DNA from: an uncultured Cellvibrio sp.
Lineage (GTDB): Bacteria; Pseudomonadota; Gammaproteobacteria; Pseudomonadales; Cellvibrionaceae
NCBI GenBank assembly: GCA_937958105.1
Contig: CALFXJ010000048.1
Location: forward strand, 1-62,530
DNA: 62,530 bases
Reading direction: 5' to 3'
The first letter of the stretch is position 1, and every line of letters starts with the position of its first letter. The notes under the pieces are model-generated. The model was given only the letters and a program-made list of their open reading frames with translations, was not told where the DNA came from and made no database searches. Shown here one piece after another: positions 53,256 to 62,530 of this stretch. The position numbers and the translations under genes are program-made.

Positions 53256-54325
53256 ATGAAGTATTGCTGAGCAAGGGATTTTTTCCGGAGTCGCTGCTGC
53301 GGTCTACCGTCAATTACATCCGGCAGACACAACTGCCCAATGGCTGCATCCCCTGGTTTAACGATGGCAAGGCCGACCCCTGGGATCACATTGAAGCTGC
53401 CATGGGTCTCACCATCGGCGGCGAGTATGCCAGCGCGCAGCGGGCCTACCGCTGGCTGGCCGGTGAGCAGCTGCCCGACGGCAGCTGGTGGGCAAATTAT
53501 TACGCGGACCAGCCCGTTGATCGCGATCATCGCGAAACCAATTTTGTTGCTTATATCGCTACCGGTATCTGGCATTATTTTCTGGTGACCGATGACCGGC
53601 AGTTTCTGCAGGAGCTCTTTCCCTGCGTCGAAAAAGCCATTGATTTTGTACTGCGTTATCAGTCACCGACGGGAGAAATTTACTGGGCGGTTGCTGAAGA
53701 TGGTTCGGCCAAAAAAGACGCGTTAGTGACGGCCTGCGCCTCTATTTATAAAAGTCTTGAATGTGCAAATGCCATCGCCGAGATGCTGGAGATAAATAAA
53801 CCGAAATGGAGCGAGGCACAGCTGCGACTGGGGAAAACGTTACGCCATCATCCCGAATGTTTTGATCGGACCTGGGAAAGCAAAGAACGTTTTTCGATGG
53901 ACTGGTTTTATCCCATCCTGACCGGCGTGATTACCGGCAAGGCGGCACAGCAGCGCATCGAAAAAAAATGGTCACTGTTTGTAGAAAATAATATCGGCTG
54001 TCGCTGCGTGAGTGACGAGCCCTGGGTAACAGTGGCAGAGTCCTGTGAACTGACACTTGCCCTGCTGGCGGCGGGTGATCATGCGCGAGCACTGCATTTA
54101 TTCAGCTGGCTGCATCAGTTTATGGATGAGGATGGCGGCTACTGGACCGGCTATAACTTTCGTGACCAGGTGATCTGGCCCCGCGAAAAAACCACCTGGA
54201 CTGCCGGCGCTGTTTTGCTGGCCGCCGATGCATTGATTGAACACACAGGAGCGGCCCGGCTGTTCACCCGGAGCATGGATGATGCGCTTGAAGCTCACAC
54301 GGATCAGGATGTGCTGCAGAAATAA
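53252..54325 (+). CDS. Alpha/alpha-toroid protein of terpenoid-cyclase/prenyltransferase fold
   Basis: The 357-residue product starts at GTG inside the methyltransferase stop. Repeats of the type YIRQTQLPNGCIPWFNDGKADPWDHIEAAMGL, WLAGEQLPDGSWWANYY and FMDEDGGYWTGYNF recall the QW-like repeats of squalene-hopene cyclase and related toroids. The DxDD proton-donor motif of class II cyclases is not visible, so cyclisation is unlikely. Databases label relatives phenyltransferase-domain proteins. A role in modifying a lipid-linked glycan is inference from the two partners. Confidence 0.72.
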   Translation: MNEVLLSKGFFPESLLRSTVNYIRQTQLPNGCIPWFNDGKADPWDHIEAAMGLTIGGEYASAQRAYRWLAGEQLPDGSWWANYYADQPVDRDHRETNFVAYIATGIWHYFLVTDDRQFLQELFPCVEKAIDFVLRYQSPTGEIYWAVAEDGSAKKDALVTACASIYKSLECANAIAEMLEINKPKWSEAQLRLGKTLRHHPECFDRTWESKERFSMDWFYPILTGVITGKAAQQRIEKKWSLFVENNIGCRCVSDEPWVTVAESCELTLALLAAGDHARALHLFSWLHQFMDEDGGYWTGYNFRDQVIWPREKTTWTAGAVLLAADALIEHTGAARLFTRSMDDALEAHTDQDVLQK

Positions 54326-54327
54326 AA

Positions 54328-54350
54328 AAGCCGATAGTACTTATCGGCTT
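54328..54350. terminator. Hairpin terminator after the glycosyltransferase trio
   Basis: AAGCCGATA (54328-54336), a five-base loop and TATCGGCTT (54342-54350), with an A-tract before, form a 9-bp stem directly after the stop codon. The A-tract gives a T-tract on the minus strand, so it is best suited to the convergent DUF4870 gene. Confidence 0.7.
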
Positions 54351-54399
54351 CTGGTCAACACTCTGGTTTAAAAAAAAATGACTACCAGTGTCAGATTGC

Positions 54400-54894
54400 T
54401 TATTGCACTGCTGGAGTTTTCGGCGTTTCGTTAACCGCCATAAAACGGATCGCCATAGGATAATTGCGAATGACCCCATCCTTCGCGTTGATAGCGCCCA
54501 TCACGGTGAAGATGATTGAGCAGATAACCAGCGCCAGCAGCAGGAATACACCAACCACGATCGCCATCAGGATGATGCAGCCGATTGAGTAGATAAATGC
54601 ACTGATGATCCAGTTAAAGATGACACGGCCCTGCTGATCGATATACTCGTCATCCTTTTTGGTCAACCACATAACCAGGGGCACAACCCAGCCCAGTACC
54701 GGCAGAATAAAACAGCAGAATTGCGAGAAATGCATGATCATACTGTAGCTTCGATTATCCATATTACTGATGTCCACCGACTTGCCTGGCTTGCCGTCTT
54801 CCAGGGCCTGAGCCTTGCCTTTCTGGAACTCTTCTTCAGTAATAATGCCTTTTTCTCTCAGCTCATTAAGTTTTTCAATTTTTTCAAGATCCAT
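54400..54894 (-). CDS. SHOCT plus DUF4870 membrane protein
   Basis: The 164-residue product has an N-terminal SHOCT-like helix pair (EKIEKLNELREKGIITEEEFQKGKAQAL). A DUF4870 domain follows: SMIMHFSQFCCFILPVLGWVVPLVMWLTKKDDEYIDQQGRVIFNWIIS and two more hydrophobic helices. Three membrane segments are likely. SHOCT segments are thought to mediate oligomerisation; DUF4870 is of unknown function. AGGA lies just before the ATG. Confidence 0.88.
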   Translation of the reverse strand: MDLEKIEKLNELREKGIITEEEFQKGKAQALEDGKPGKSVDISNMDNRSYSMIMHFSQFCCFILPVLGWVVPLVMWLTKKDDEYIDQQGRVIFNWIISAFIYSIGCIILMAIVVGVFLLLALVICSIIFTVMGAINAKDGVIRNYPMAIRFMAVNETPKTPAVQ

Positions 54895-55134
54895 ACAGGA
54901 CTCCTAGTTTCTGGTGATGGCCGGGGCGCAGGTTCAGCCGCCGGTAACCGCAGCGCGACGCGTTCAGGCAGGCCGTGCAGGCCGGTACCGAAGTGTAGAC
55001 CTGCCGGTGAAGCAAAGCCAGCCGGCAGAGCACTTATCAACCTGTAGCCCTGGCCCCGGTCGAATCCGATAAGAGATTTCCACCCCGCTTATCAGGCATA
55101 CTAATTCCATAATTGCTTTTAATAAGGATTGCTC

Positions 55135-58100
55135 ATGTCTCAGCTTGTTAAACTCCGCGGGTTTATCCCTTACCTGCTGGTAGTTTTCCTGAATGCCTTT
55201 GTGGATCTGGGCCACAAGATCATTATTCAGAATACGATATTCAAAGTATATGACGGCCAGGTGCAGATCATCCTGATGGCGGTCGTGAACGCCCTGATAC
55301 TGCTGCCATTTATCCTCTTGTTTTCCCCTGCGGGATTTTTCTCGGACCGTTTTGCCAAGCACAGAGTCATCCGTGTTACCGCGTGGAGCGGTGTGGCTAT
55401 CACCTTGATGATCACCGCCTGTTATTACGCCGGCTGGTTTGCTGCGGCTTTTGCGCTGACCTTTTTGCTCGCGGTCCAGAGTGCGATCTACAGTCCCGCC
55501 AAATACGGCTATATCAAGGAGCTGGTCGGCACCGAACGTCTGGCTCATGCGAACGGTGCGGTGCAGGCCATTACCATCCTCGGCATTCTTCTCGGCACAT
55601 TTGTGTTCTCCGGCCTGTTTGAAATTTTACTGCTGCAGCGCAGCACAGCGGATACCACCGTTATCCTGGAACGTATCGCGCCGCTGGGCTGGCTGCTGGT
55701 GCTGCTGGCCAGTGTGGAGCTGGTACTGAGCTATCGCCTGCCGCAGCGCTCGCACCCCGACCCGCAGAAAGAATTTCTCGTTAAGCGCTATGTAAGGCTG
55801 ACCTACCTGAAACAAAACCTGAATGCGTTGCGCAGCCGCCCGGTAATCTGGCTGTCCATCGTTGGCCTGTCGACCTTCTGGGCAATTGCGCAGGTTTTGC
55901 TCGCGGCCTTCCCCGACTTTGCGGAAGCGCATCTGCACCAGACCAATACGCTTGTTATCCAGGGGCTGCTCGCCTGCAGCGGCCTGGGCATCATCATCGG
56001 TGCGATACTTGCCGGCCGTTTTTCCCAAAAACATATCGAGACCGGCCTGGTTCCACTGGGGGCACTGGGGATCGCCGTTACGCTGGCGGTACTGCCGACG
56101 CTCAACTCCTATACCGCACTGGCTTTTAACTTCACTGTGCTGGGCATGATGGGTGGACTTTTCATTATCCCGCTGAACGCCTTGATTCAGTATTACGCGA
56201 GGGAGCAGGAGCTGGGGACTGTGCTGGCCGGTAATAACTGGGTGCAGAATGTCACCATGCTTGGCTTTTTGTGTCTCACCGTCGTGTTCGCCGCACTGGG
56301 ACTCAGCAGCGCTATGCTGCTCGGTTTACTCACGGTAGTTGCCGTGGTGGGTACGGGCTATACCGTAAAACAATTGCCGCACTCGTTTGTACGTTTTCTT
56401 GCGAGCCTGCTGTTTAAACACCGCTATCGAATTGATGTGTTGAATTTTAATAAGCTGCCGGCACGGGGCGGTGTTCTGCTGCTGGGAAATCACATCAGCT
56501 GGATTGACTGGGCGCTGGTGCAGATCGCCTGTCCGCGCCCGGTGCGTTTTGTGATGCAGAGGGAGATTTACAATCGCTGGTATCTCAAGCCTCTGTTGAA
56601 TCGACTGGGCATGATTCCGATTTCTTCCGGCAACAGCAAAGAAGCGCTGTCCCGTATCAACACCCTGCTGCGCAACGGTGAAGTTGTTTGCCTCTTCCCC
56701 GAAGGCGCCATCAGTCGCAACGGTCACCTCGGAAAATTTCATTCCGGTTATGAGCGCACAATTGAAGGTGTTGAAAACGCCGTGATTGTGCCTTTTTATC
56801 TGCGGGGTCTGTGGGGCAGCGCATTCTCGCGTTCGGCTGGCAAACTGCGTGATGAAACTTCCCTGCTGGATCGCAGCCTCGGTAATCGTCGGGACATCAT
56901 CGTTGCATTTGGTGAACCGCTCCCGCTCAGCACGCGTACCGCAGAACTGAAACAGAAAATTTTTGAACTATCCGTGGATGCCTGGGAGCAGCACACGCAC
57001 AATCTCGATCCGCTGGCACTGACCTGGCTGAAGACAGCCAAGCGCAATCGCATGCAGCATTTTATGGTTGACGGCGAAGGCACAACCTTCACCTATGGCA
57101 GAACCCTTGCCGCCACCCTGGCCTTTGCCAAAGCCATGCGCCGCTACACTAAAGATGCCAATGTGGGGCTGGTATTACCGGCGTCCAGCGCAAGTCTGAT
57201 CAGTAACATGGCGGTGCTGCTCAATGGGCAGACCACCGTCAACCTTAACTACACCAGCAGTGTTGATGCGGTGCAGGGGAGCGTACGCGCCGCGTCCATT
57301 TCCACTGTGTTTACGTCCCGCCGCTTTATGGAAAAACTCGAGCAGCGCGGCATCGCTATCACTGCCATGCTGGCGGAGACTAACGTTGTTTTTCTCGAAG
57401 ACGTAAAAGCTACATTGAGCAAATGGGATCTGGTGCGGGCCATGCTGTTTTCTTTCCTGCCAGCTGTGGTGATTTACTGGCTGTTGGGCAGACAGCGTCA
57501 GCTGGATGATCCGGCGGCAATTTTGTTCAGCAGCGGCAGCGAAGGCATTCCTAAAGGCATTGTGCTGAGTCATCGCAACATCATCGCCAACTGCAAGCAG
57601 ATCAGTGATGTTCTCGATACGCGTACCTACGACGTATTTATGAACTCGCTGCCACCCTTTCACTCCTTCGGCCTCACAGTCACCACCATGATGCCGATGC
57701 TCGAAGGTGTTCCCGTGGTTTGCCATCCCGACCCGACTGATGTTATCGGCATTGCCAAAGCCATCGCACGCTATCGTGCTACGGTTCTGTGCGGCACGGC
57801 AACCTTTCTGCGTCTGTACACGCGCAACACAAAAGTCGAGCCGCTGATGCTCGATTCGCTGCGCATTGTGGTGGCGGGCGCCGAAAAACTGCAGGAGCGT
57901 GTGCGCAGCGAATTTGAATTAAAATTTAACAAAAAAATCTTTGAAGGTTATGGCACCACTGAAACCACACCTGTAATCAGCGTGAATATTCCCGATATGC
58001 TCGACTCGGTTTACTGGAAACTGCAACACGGCAACAAACCCGGCACCGTTGGCATGCCTCTGCCGGGCAGCAGCATCCGCATCGTTGACCCGGATAGCCT

Positions 58101-58602
58101 TCAGACACTGGCGCCGGGCGAAGATGGACTGATTCTGGTTTCCGGCACTCAACTGATGCTCGGCTACCTGAATGATCCGGAAAAAACAGCGCAGGTTATT
58201 GTTAACCTCGACAATCGCCGCTGGTACAAGACCGGCGACAAAGGCCACCTTGATGAGGATGGCTTTCTTACCATCGTCGATCGCTATTCGCGTTTCGCCA
58301 AGATCGGCGGAGAGATGATCAGCCTCGGTGCTGTGGAAGAAAAAGCGCGGGAAATTCTGCACGACCCGGAACTCGAACTCGCCGCAGTCGCAGTCAGTGA
58401 TGAGAAAAAAGGCGAGCGAATTATCCTGTGCATCACCGGCAATCCCGACGAGACCGCCGCATCGGAAATCCGTCAACAACTACTCAGCGGCGGCATGGAA
58501 GGGCTGATGCTGCCGGCAGAAATCCGGGTGATGCCTGAACTGCCGAAGCTTGGCAGCGGGAAGATGGATTATAAAAATCTGACGCAAAGTTTTGCGGCGT
58601 AA
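55135..58602 (+). CDS. aas: Three-domain Aas: lysophospholipid transporter-acyltransferase-acyl-ACP synthetase
   Basis: The ATG at 55135 has AAGGA six bases upstream. At 1155 residues it joins three units. An LplT-like MFS transporter of about 410 residues starts FIPYLLVVFLNAFVDLGHKI. A PlsC acyltransferase (about 430-620) carries HX4D as NHISWID and FPEGAISRNGHLGKF. An AMP-forming synthetase (about 650-1140) has ILFSSGSEGIPKGIVLSHRNI, GYGTTETTPVISVN and YKTGDKGHLDEDGFLTIVDR. In E. coli LplT and Aas are separate; here transport, acylation of lysophosphatidylethanolamine and fatty acid activation are fused. It is an inner-membrane enzyme for lysophospholipid repair. Confidence 0.95.
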   Translation: MSQLVKLRGFIPYLLVVFLNAFVDLGHKIIIQNTIFKVYDGQVQIILMAVVNALILLPFILLFSPAGFFSDRFAKHRVIRVTAWSGVAITLMITACYYAGWFAAAFALTFLLAVQSAIYSPAKYGYIKELVGTERLAHANGAVQAITILGILLGTFVFSGLFEILLLQRSTADTTVILERIAPLGWLLVLLASVELVLSYRLPQRSHPDPQKEFLVKRYVRLTYLKQNLNALRSRPVIWLSIVGLSTFWAIAQVLLAAFPDFAEAHLHQTNTLVIQGLLACSGLGIIIGAILAGRFSQKHIETGLVPLGALGIAVTLAVLPTLNSYTALAFNFTVLGMMGGLFIIPLNALIQYYAREQELGTVLAGNNWVQNVTMLGFLCLTVVFAALGLSSAMLLGLLTVVAVVGTGYTVKQLPHSFVRFLASLLFKHRYRIDVLNFNKLPARGGVLLLGNHISWIDWALVQIACPRPVRFVMQREIYNRWYLKPLLNRLGMIPISSGNSKEALSRINTLLRNGEVVCLFPEGAISRNGHLGKFHSGYERTIEGVENAVIVPFYLRGLWGSAFSRSAGKLRDETSLLDRSLGNRRDIIVAFGEPLPLSTRTAELKQKIFELSVDAWEQHTHNLDPLALTWLKTAKRNRMQHFMVDGEGTTFTYGRTLAATLAFAKAMRRYTKDANVGLVLPASSASLISNMAVLLNGQTTVNLNYTSSVDAVQGSVRAASISTVFTSRRFMEKLEQRGIAITAMLAETNVVFLEDVKATLSKWDLVRAMLFSFLPAVVIYWLLGRQRQLDDPAAILFSSGSEGIPKGIVLSHRNIIANCKQISDVLDTRTYDVFMNSLPPFHSFGLTVTTMMPMLEGVPVVCHPDPTDVIGIAKAIARYRATVLCGTATFLRLYTRNTKVEPLMLDSLRIVVAGAEKLQERVRSEFELKFNKKIFEGYGTTETTPVISVNIPDMLDSVYWKLQHGNKPGTVGMPLPGSSIRIVDPDSLQTLAPGEDGLILVSGTQLMLGYLNDPEKTAQVIVNLDNRRWYKTGDKGHLDEDGFLTIVDRYSRFAKIGGEMISLGAVEEKAREILHDPELELAAVAVSDEKKGERIILCITGNPDETAASEIRQQLLSGGMEGLMLPAEIRVMPELPKLGSGKMDYKNLTQSFAA

Positions 58603-58817
58603 AGACCATGAAGATTCCTCCACGGTTGTGTGCGATATAAAGATCGAAAAAACCTTTCAATCCCCCGTTTGCTCCCGCGATTGAGCGTCGGCCCGCAGGC
58701 CGGCGCCTTTGGACCATGCCCAGGATCGTTAAAAAATGTAAGTCACCGTGCAGCCTGACAACTGACCGCCTACACTCTCGCCACTCATACTTATAAAAAC
58801 CCGCGAGGAGACATGTC

Positions 58818-59930
58818 ATGCGTTGCCCTTCATTTTTACCTTTTAAAAGCCTGCTCGGTGTTATCGGTGTGCTGCTGGCTGTGCAGGTGTTTGCGCAGGC
58901 GGAAGATCCGGTCACCAGTGATCGCAAGGTTTATGAAAAAATCGGCCGGTTTGATGTCAGTCAGCTGAAAAACAAACAGGACGTAATTCGCGTTAAAGGC
59001 AATCAATTTATTGACGAAAAAGGCAAGCCATTTGTGTTCCGTGGGGTGAGCATAGCGGACCCCGATAAGCTGGTGAAAGAAAAGCAGTGGAAAGCCAGCC
59101 TGTTTAAGGAGTTGCAGGATTGGGGCGTGAATACCGTGCGTCTGCCGATTCACCCCCACGCCTGGCGCGAGCGCGGTCGCGATGAATACCTCAAATTGAT
59201 CGACCAGGCGGTGGTCTGGGCCAACCAGCACGATCTTTATCTGATCATCGACTGGCATTCCATCGGTTTTCTGGGGTCAGGCAATTACCAGCATCCGATG
59301 TACTACACCGACCGGCAGGAGACTCTGCGCTTCTGGCACGACATCGCCTACCGTTATCAGGGCGTTCCCACCACGGCGGTGTACGAACTGTTTAATGAAC
59401 CTACTACCCTGGAAGAGCCCTGGGGCAAAGCTGAGTGGGCTGAGTGGAAAGCCTTGAATGAGCAGATGATCGACGTGATCTACGCGATCGATAAGGATGT
59501 GATTCCGCTGGTGGCCGGCTTTAACTGGGCCTATGACCTGACCCCGGTGGCAACTGCCCCTATTGAGCGTCCCGGCATAGCCTATGCCTCCCACCCTTAC
59601 CCGCAGAAAGAGCAGCCCACTCCACCGACGAAAGAAAATTTCTTTAAGGCCTGGGATGCCAAGTGGGGCTTTGCCAGCAAAAAGTATCCATTGATCTGCA
59701 CGGAACTGGGCTGGGTCCAGCCGGATGGTTACGGTGCTCATGTACCGGTTAAGAACGATGGCAGCTATGGTCCGCAGATCGTTGAATATATGGAATCCCG
59801 GGGTATTTCCTGGACGGCGTGGGTGTTTGATCCGCAATGGTCGCCCACCATGATTGATGATTGGTCGTTCAAGCCGTCGGAGCAGGGGGCGTTTTTTAAG
59901 AAGGTGTTTCAGGAGAAGGCAGGGAAGTAG
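58818..59930 (+). CDS. Secreted GH5 family endoglucanase-like glycosidase
   Basis: The 370-residue product has a signal peptide (LLGVIGVLLAVQVFAQA) and a complete GH5 barrel. NTVRLPIHPHAW is followed by YLIIDWHSIG, the acid/base Glu in TAVYELFNEPTTLE (near 192), HPYP at strand 7 and the nucleophile Glu in PLICTELGWVQP (near 295), then ISWTAWVFDPQWSP. The NEP spelling and the overall length suggest a cellulase or related beta-1,4-glucan/mannan hydrolase. No carbohydrate-binding module or Ser linker is attached. GCGAGGAG precedes the ATG. A REP-like sequence follows. Confidence 0.9.
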   Translation: MRCPSFLPFKSLLGVIGVLLAVQVFAQAEDPVTSDRKVYEKIGRFDVSQLKNKQDVIRVKGNQFIDEKGKPFVFRGVSIADPDKLVKEKQWKASLFKELQDWGVNTVRLPIHPHAWRERGRDEYLKLIDQAVVWANQHDLYLIIDWHSIGFLGSGNYQHPMYYTDRQETLRFWHDIAYRYQGVPTTAVYELFNEPTTLEEPWGKAEWAEWKALNEQMIDVIYAIDKDVIPLVAGFNWAYDLTPVATAPIERPGIAYASHPYPQKEQPTPPTKENFFKAWDAKWGFASKKYPLICTELGWVQPDGYGAHVPVKNDGSYGPQIVEYMESRGISWTAWVFDPQWSPTMIDDWSFKPSEQGAFFKKVFQEKAGK

Positions 59931-59970
59931 TTTGGGGGATGGATTTCCTTTGTGATCTTTGGGGGGGAGT

Positions 59971-60024
59971 GTCGGATTACGCTTTGCTAATCCGACCTAC
60001 AGGCTTAAGGGGGCCGGATTACGC
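59971..60024. repeat. REP-like palindrome upstream of ygiQ
   Basis: GTCGGATTA (59971-59979), an 8-base loop and TAATCCGAC (59988-59996), followed by CTAC, form a REP-like unit. A partial second copy, CCGGATTACGC, lies at 60014-60024. The same element appears in reverse orientation at 62508-62530. Confidence 0.8.
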
Positions 60025-60125
60025 TGGTTATTTTTAGTGCTGTTTACCGGGGGGCGATTCTGAGACAATAGCGGGCCATTTCTTTGCCCGCTACAGCGGT
60101 CTTGCGTTTTACGACCCGGATTCTT

Positions 60126-62498
60126 ATGAACAGCTTCGCCAAAAACCTCTTTTCCTATCCACGTCCTGCCGGAGCCACCTACCAGCCAGCCCCCTTCCTG
60201 CCCATGTCCCGGGCGGAGATGGATGCCCTGGGCTGGGACAGCTGCGACATCATCATCGTGTGCGGCGATGCCTACGTGGACCACCCCAGCTTTGGCATGG
60301 CCGTCATTGGACGTTTTCTGGAGGCCCAGGGCTTCCGTGTCGGCATCATTGCGCAGCCTGACTGGCGCAGCGCGGAGCCATTCAAGGTGCTCGGCAAGCC
60401 CAATCTGTTCTTCGGCGTCAGTGCGGGCAACATGGACTCCATGATCAACCGCTATACCGCCGATCTGCGGCTGCGCTCCGATGACGCCTACACCGCCGGC
60501 GGTATGGGCGGCAAACGGCCGGATCGTGCCGTGACCGTCTACAGCCAGCGCTGCAAAGAAGCCTACAAAGATGTGCCCATCGTGCTCGGTGGTATCGAAG
60601 CCAGCCTGCGGCGTATCGCGCAGTACGACTATTGGAGCAATGAAGTGCGCCGCTCTGTGCTCATCGACGCCACGGCAGACATTCTGCTGTACGGCAATGC
60701 CGAGCGGGCAATTGCGGAAATTGCCCATGCGCTCGCTGCGGGAAAGAACATCAAAGAGCTGGATGACATTCGCGGTACCGTGGTCATCAAGAAAGAGGCA
60801 CCACGGGGATGGACCGAGATCGACTCGTCGCGCATCGACTGGCCGGGCAATATCGACAAGCTACCAAACCCCTACGAATATCAGCACAACAGCAAGTCGG
60901 TGATGGATGCGGCCCAGGCAGATGTCAACAACTCGCAGGTGGGGCTGCGTCAGCTTGATCCCGACGCGATGTCGGCCCAGATCGCGCAGCTGAATCCTGA
61001 CAGCGCGCTGACCACTCAGGGTTGTCCGGCCCAGGGCGAAGTTTCCGGTATCAATCCCGATGAGCCACAGCCGATTCGCATTATCCCTATGCCGTTGCAG
61101 AGCCGCAGCGAAATTCCCGATGATGAAAAGGTTTATATTCGTTTGCCATCCTTCGACAAGGTGCGCAAAGATCCGGTGTTGTACGCGCACGCTTCGCGTG
61201 TTCTGCACCAGGAAGCCAACCCGTTTAATGCGCGGCCGCTGATTCAAAAACATGAGAATCGTGAAGTCTGGGTCAACCCGCCGCCCATCCCACTGGAGAC
61301 GGATGAGCTGGATGGCGTGTTTGATCTGCCCTATCAGCGCGTGCCCCATCCGATCTATGGCAAGGAAAAAATTCCTGCCTACGACATGATTAAAACCTCG
61401 GTGAATATCATGCGCGGCTGCTTTGGTGGCTGCACCTTCTGTTCCATCACCGAACACGAAGGGCGTATTATCCAGAGCCGCTCTCAGGCGTCGATCCTGC
61501 GCGAGATTGAAGACATCCGTGAAAAGGTGCCGGGCTTCACCGGTCACATCTCCGACCTTGGCGGTCCTACAGCTAATATGTATCGCCTGACCTGCAAGGA
61601 CATGCCGACATTGAGCCGATGCCGGCGTCTGTCCTGCGTGTATCCCACTATCTGCAAGAACCTCACCACGGATCACAAGCACACCACTGCGCTGTATCGT
61701 GCGGCGCGCGCCGTAAAAGGTGTGAAGCGGGTGTCCATTGCGTCCGGCTTGCGTTACGACCTCGCCGTGCAGGACCCGGAATACGTGAAGGAACTGGTGA
61801 CCCATCACGTGGGTGGTTATCTCAAGATTGCGCCGGAGCACACGGAGGAAGGGCCGCTTTCGCAGATGATGAAGCCGAAGATGAGCAGTTACTATGAGTT
61901 CAAACGGTTGTTCGATAAGTTTTCAAAAGAAGCGGGCAAAGAGCAGTTTCTGATTCCGTATTTTATCGCCGCCCACCCCGGCACCACCGATGAGGACATG
62001 CTCAACCTGGCGCTGTGGCTGAAGAAAAATAATTTTGAAGTGGATCAGGTGCAGACGTTTTATCCATCGCCCATGTCACTGGCAACGGCGATGTATGTGT
62101 CCGAGCGCAACCCGCTGAAGAAGCTGACTTACAAGAGCAAAAAAATCAGTATTCCGCGCGGCACAGATCAACGCCGTCTGCACAAGGCACTTCTGCGCTA
62201 CCACGATCCCGCCAACTGGTCGATTATCCGTGAGCTGCTGGTGAAGATGCGTCGGAATAATCTGATCGGTTCCGGCCCCAATGCGTTGATTCCCGCTGAG
62301 AGCCAGTCACCCGGTGCCCGGGGCAAACCGCGCGGCAAACCCACAGCGCGCAAACCGGCCAAAGCATTTGGGGATAAATTCGAAAGCGCGAGAAAATTCA
62401 ATAAAGCCGTCAGAGGCCTGGAAGAAAAAAGTGCGGGAGCAAAAAAATCCACCGGCGGCGGCTTCAAAGCCAGACCCAAAAACCGCCCCAAACGCTGA
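60126..62498 (+). CDS. ygiQ: YgiQ family radical SAM protein
   Basis: I start at ATG 60126 (MNSFAKNLFSYPRPAGATY), giving about 790 residues; an upstream start at 60084 is in frame but adds no similarity. The N-terminal part contains CDIIIVCGDAYVDHPSFGMAVIGR, typical of YgiQ. The radical SAM cluster motif is CFGGCTFC in NIMRGCFGGCTFCSITEHEG, and KIAPEHTEEGPLSQMMKP and FLIPYFIAAHPGTTDEDM follow. The C-terminal 70 residues are Lys/Arg/Gly-rich. The reaction is unknown. REP-like palindromes flank the gene. Confidence 0.95.
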   Translation: MNSFAKNLFSYPRPAGATYQPAPFLPMSRAEMDALGWDSCDIIIVCGDAYVDHPSFGMAVIGRFLEAQGFRVGIIAQPDWRSAEPFKVLGKPNLFFGVSAGNMDSMINRYTADLRLRSDDAYTAGGMGGKRPDRAVTVYSQRCKEAYKDVPIVLGGIEASLRRIAQYDYWSNEVRRSVLIDATADILLYGNAERAIAEIAHALAAGKNIKELDDIRGTVVIKKEAPRGWTEIDSSRIDWPGNIDKLPNPYEYQHNSKSVMDAAQADVNNSQVGLRQLDPDAMSAQIAQLNPDSALTTQGCPAQGEVSGINPDEPQPIRIIPMPLQSRSEIPDDEKVYIRLPSFDKVRKDPVLYAHASRVLHQEANPFNARPLIQKHENREVWVNPPPIPLETDELDGVFDLPYQRVPHPIYGKEKIPAYDMIKTSVNIMRGCFGGCTFCSITEHEGRIIQSRSQASILREIEDIREKVPGFTGHISDLGGPTANMYRLTCKDMPTLSRCRRLSCVYPTICKNLTTDHKHTTALYRAARAVKGVKRVSIASGLRYDLAVQDPEYVKELVTHHVGGYLKIAPEHTEEGPLSQMMKPKMSSYYEFKRLFDKFSKEAGKEQFLIPYFIAAHPGTTDEDMLNLALWLKKNNFEVDQVQTFYPSPMSLATAMYVSERNPLKKLTYKSKKISIPRGTDQRRLHKALLRYHDPANWSIIRELLVKMRRNNLIGSGPNALIPAESQSPGARGKPRGKPTARKPAKAFGDKFESARKFNKAVRGLEEKSAGAKKSTGGGFKARPKNRPKR

Positions 62499-62507
62499 CA
62501 CACCAAA

Positions 62508-62530
62508 CGTAGGTCGGATTAGCGAAAGCG
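62508..62530. repeat. REP-like palindrome, cut by the window end
   Basis: GTAGGTCGGATTAGCGAAAG matches the reverse complement of the element at 59971-60000, apart from an extra A in the loop. The second arm would lie beyond the window. Confidence 0.75.

Overview
The window looks like chromosome of a polysaccharide-degrading gammaproteobacterium close to Cellvibrio/Saccharophagus (Cellvibrionaceae-like). Signs are a lipoprotein with a polyserine linker, two secreted GH5 glycosidases, a sialate/acetyl-ester esterase, and a core block (secB, grxC, rhodanese, gpmI, envC, ctpA, yibQ-like, hisF, hisA, hisH, hisB) in the gene order I recall from Pseudomonas. The assignment is inference from gene content; no rRNA or tRNA gene was seen.

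Layout. 1-1003: a C-terminally truncated integron integrase ending at the terminator of tex. 1035-15949: tex, a GIN-domain (DUF2807) protein, an M16 protease lipoprotein, DUF3144, an SGNH esterase, a HI0933/BaiN-like flavoprotein, rnk, an LpxR-like outer-membrane protein, a glycosyltransferase, a periplasmic binding protein and an RDD membrane protein. 16054-18149: a PMT-type glycosyltransferase co-transcribed with a small PA14-domain protein; a perfect 27-bp tandem duplication lies upstream. 18537-23177: a choice-of-anchor I lipoprotein, a GH5 mannanase-like enzyme and an EamA transporter. 23351-25586: an AT-richer insert with an alpha/beta-hydrolase toxin-like gene and a presumed exported immunity gene, whose frame stays open for 31 codons past its stop.

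25752-37713 is the most unusual region: a divergent nine-gene block. The left arm (transcribed leftward) encodes a single-heme DUF1588-like protein, a two-heme LamG lipoprotein and a Tat-type DUF1501-like protein. The right arm encodes a hydrazine-synthase-alpha-like beta-propeller lipoprotein with one intact and one broken heme motif, an SH3b plus beta-barrel protein, a second outer-membrane barrel, a TlpA thioredoxin, a DUF4266 Gly/Cys-tailed lipoprotein and a DUF3570 protein. Starts and stops overlap or nearly touch along the right arm. I infer an uncharacterised cell-envelope redox system.

37923-49836: two small lipoproteins, then the conserved secB-to-his block, with a 100-bp palindromic element between hisA and hisH. 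50088-54325: a small outer-membrane protein, a 42-residue membrane peptide missed by usual length cut-offs, and an overlapping GT4/methyltransferase/terpenoid-cyclase-fold trio. 54400-62530: a SHOCT/DUF4870 protein, a three-domain Aas (LplT-PlsC-acyl-ACP synthetase), a GH5 cellulase-like enzyme, and YgiQ flanked by REP-like palindromes in opposite orientation.
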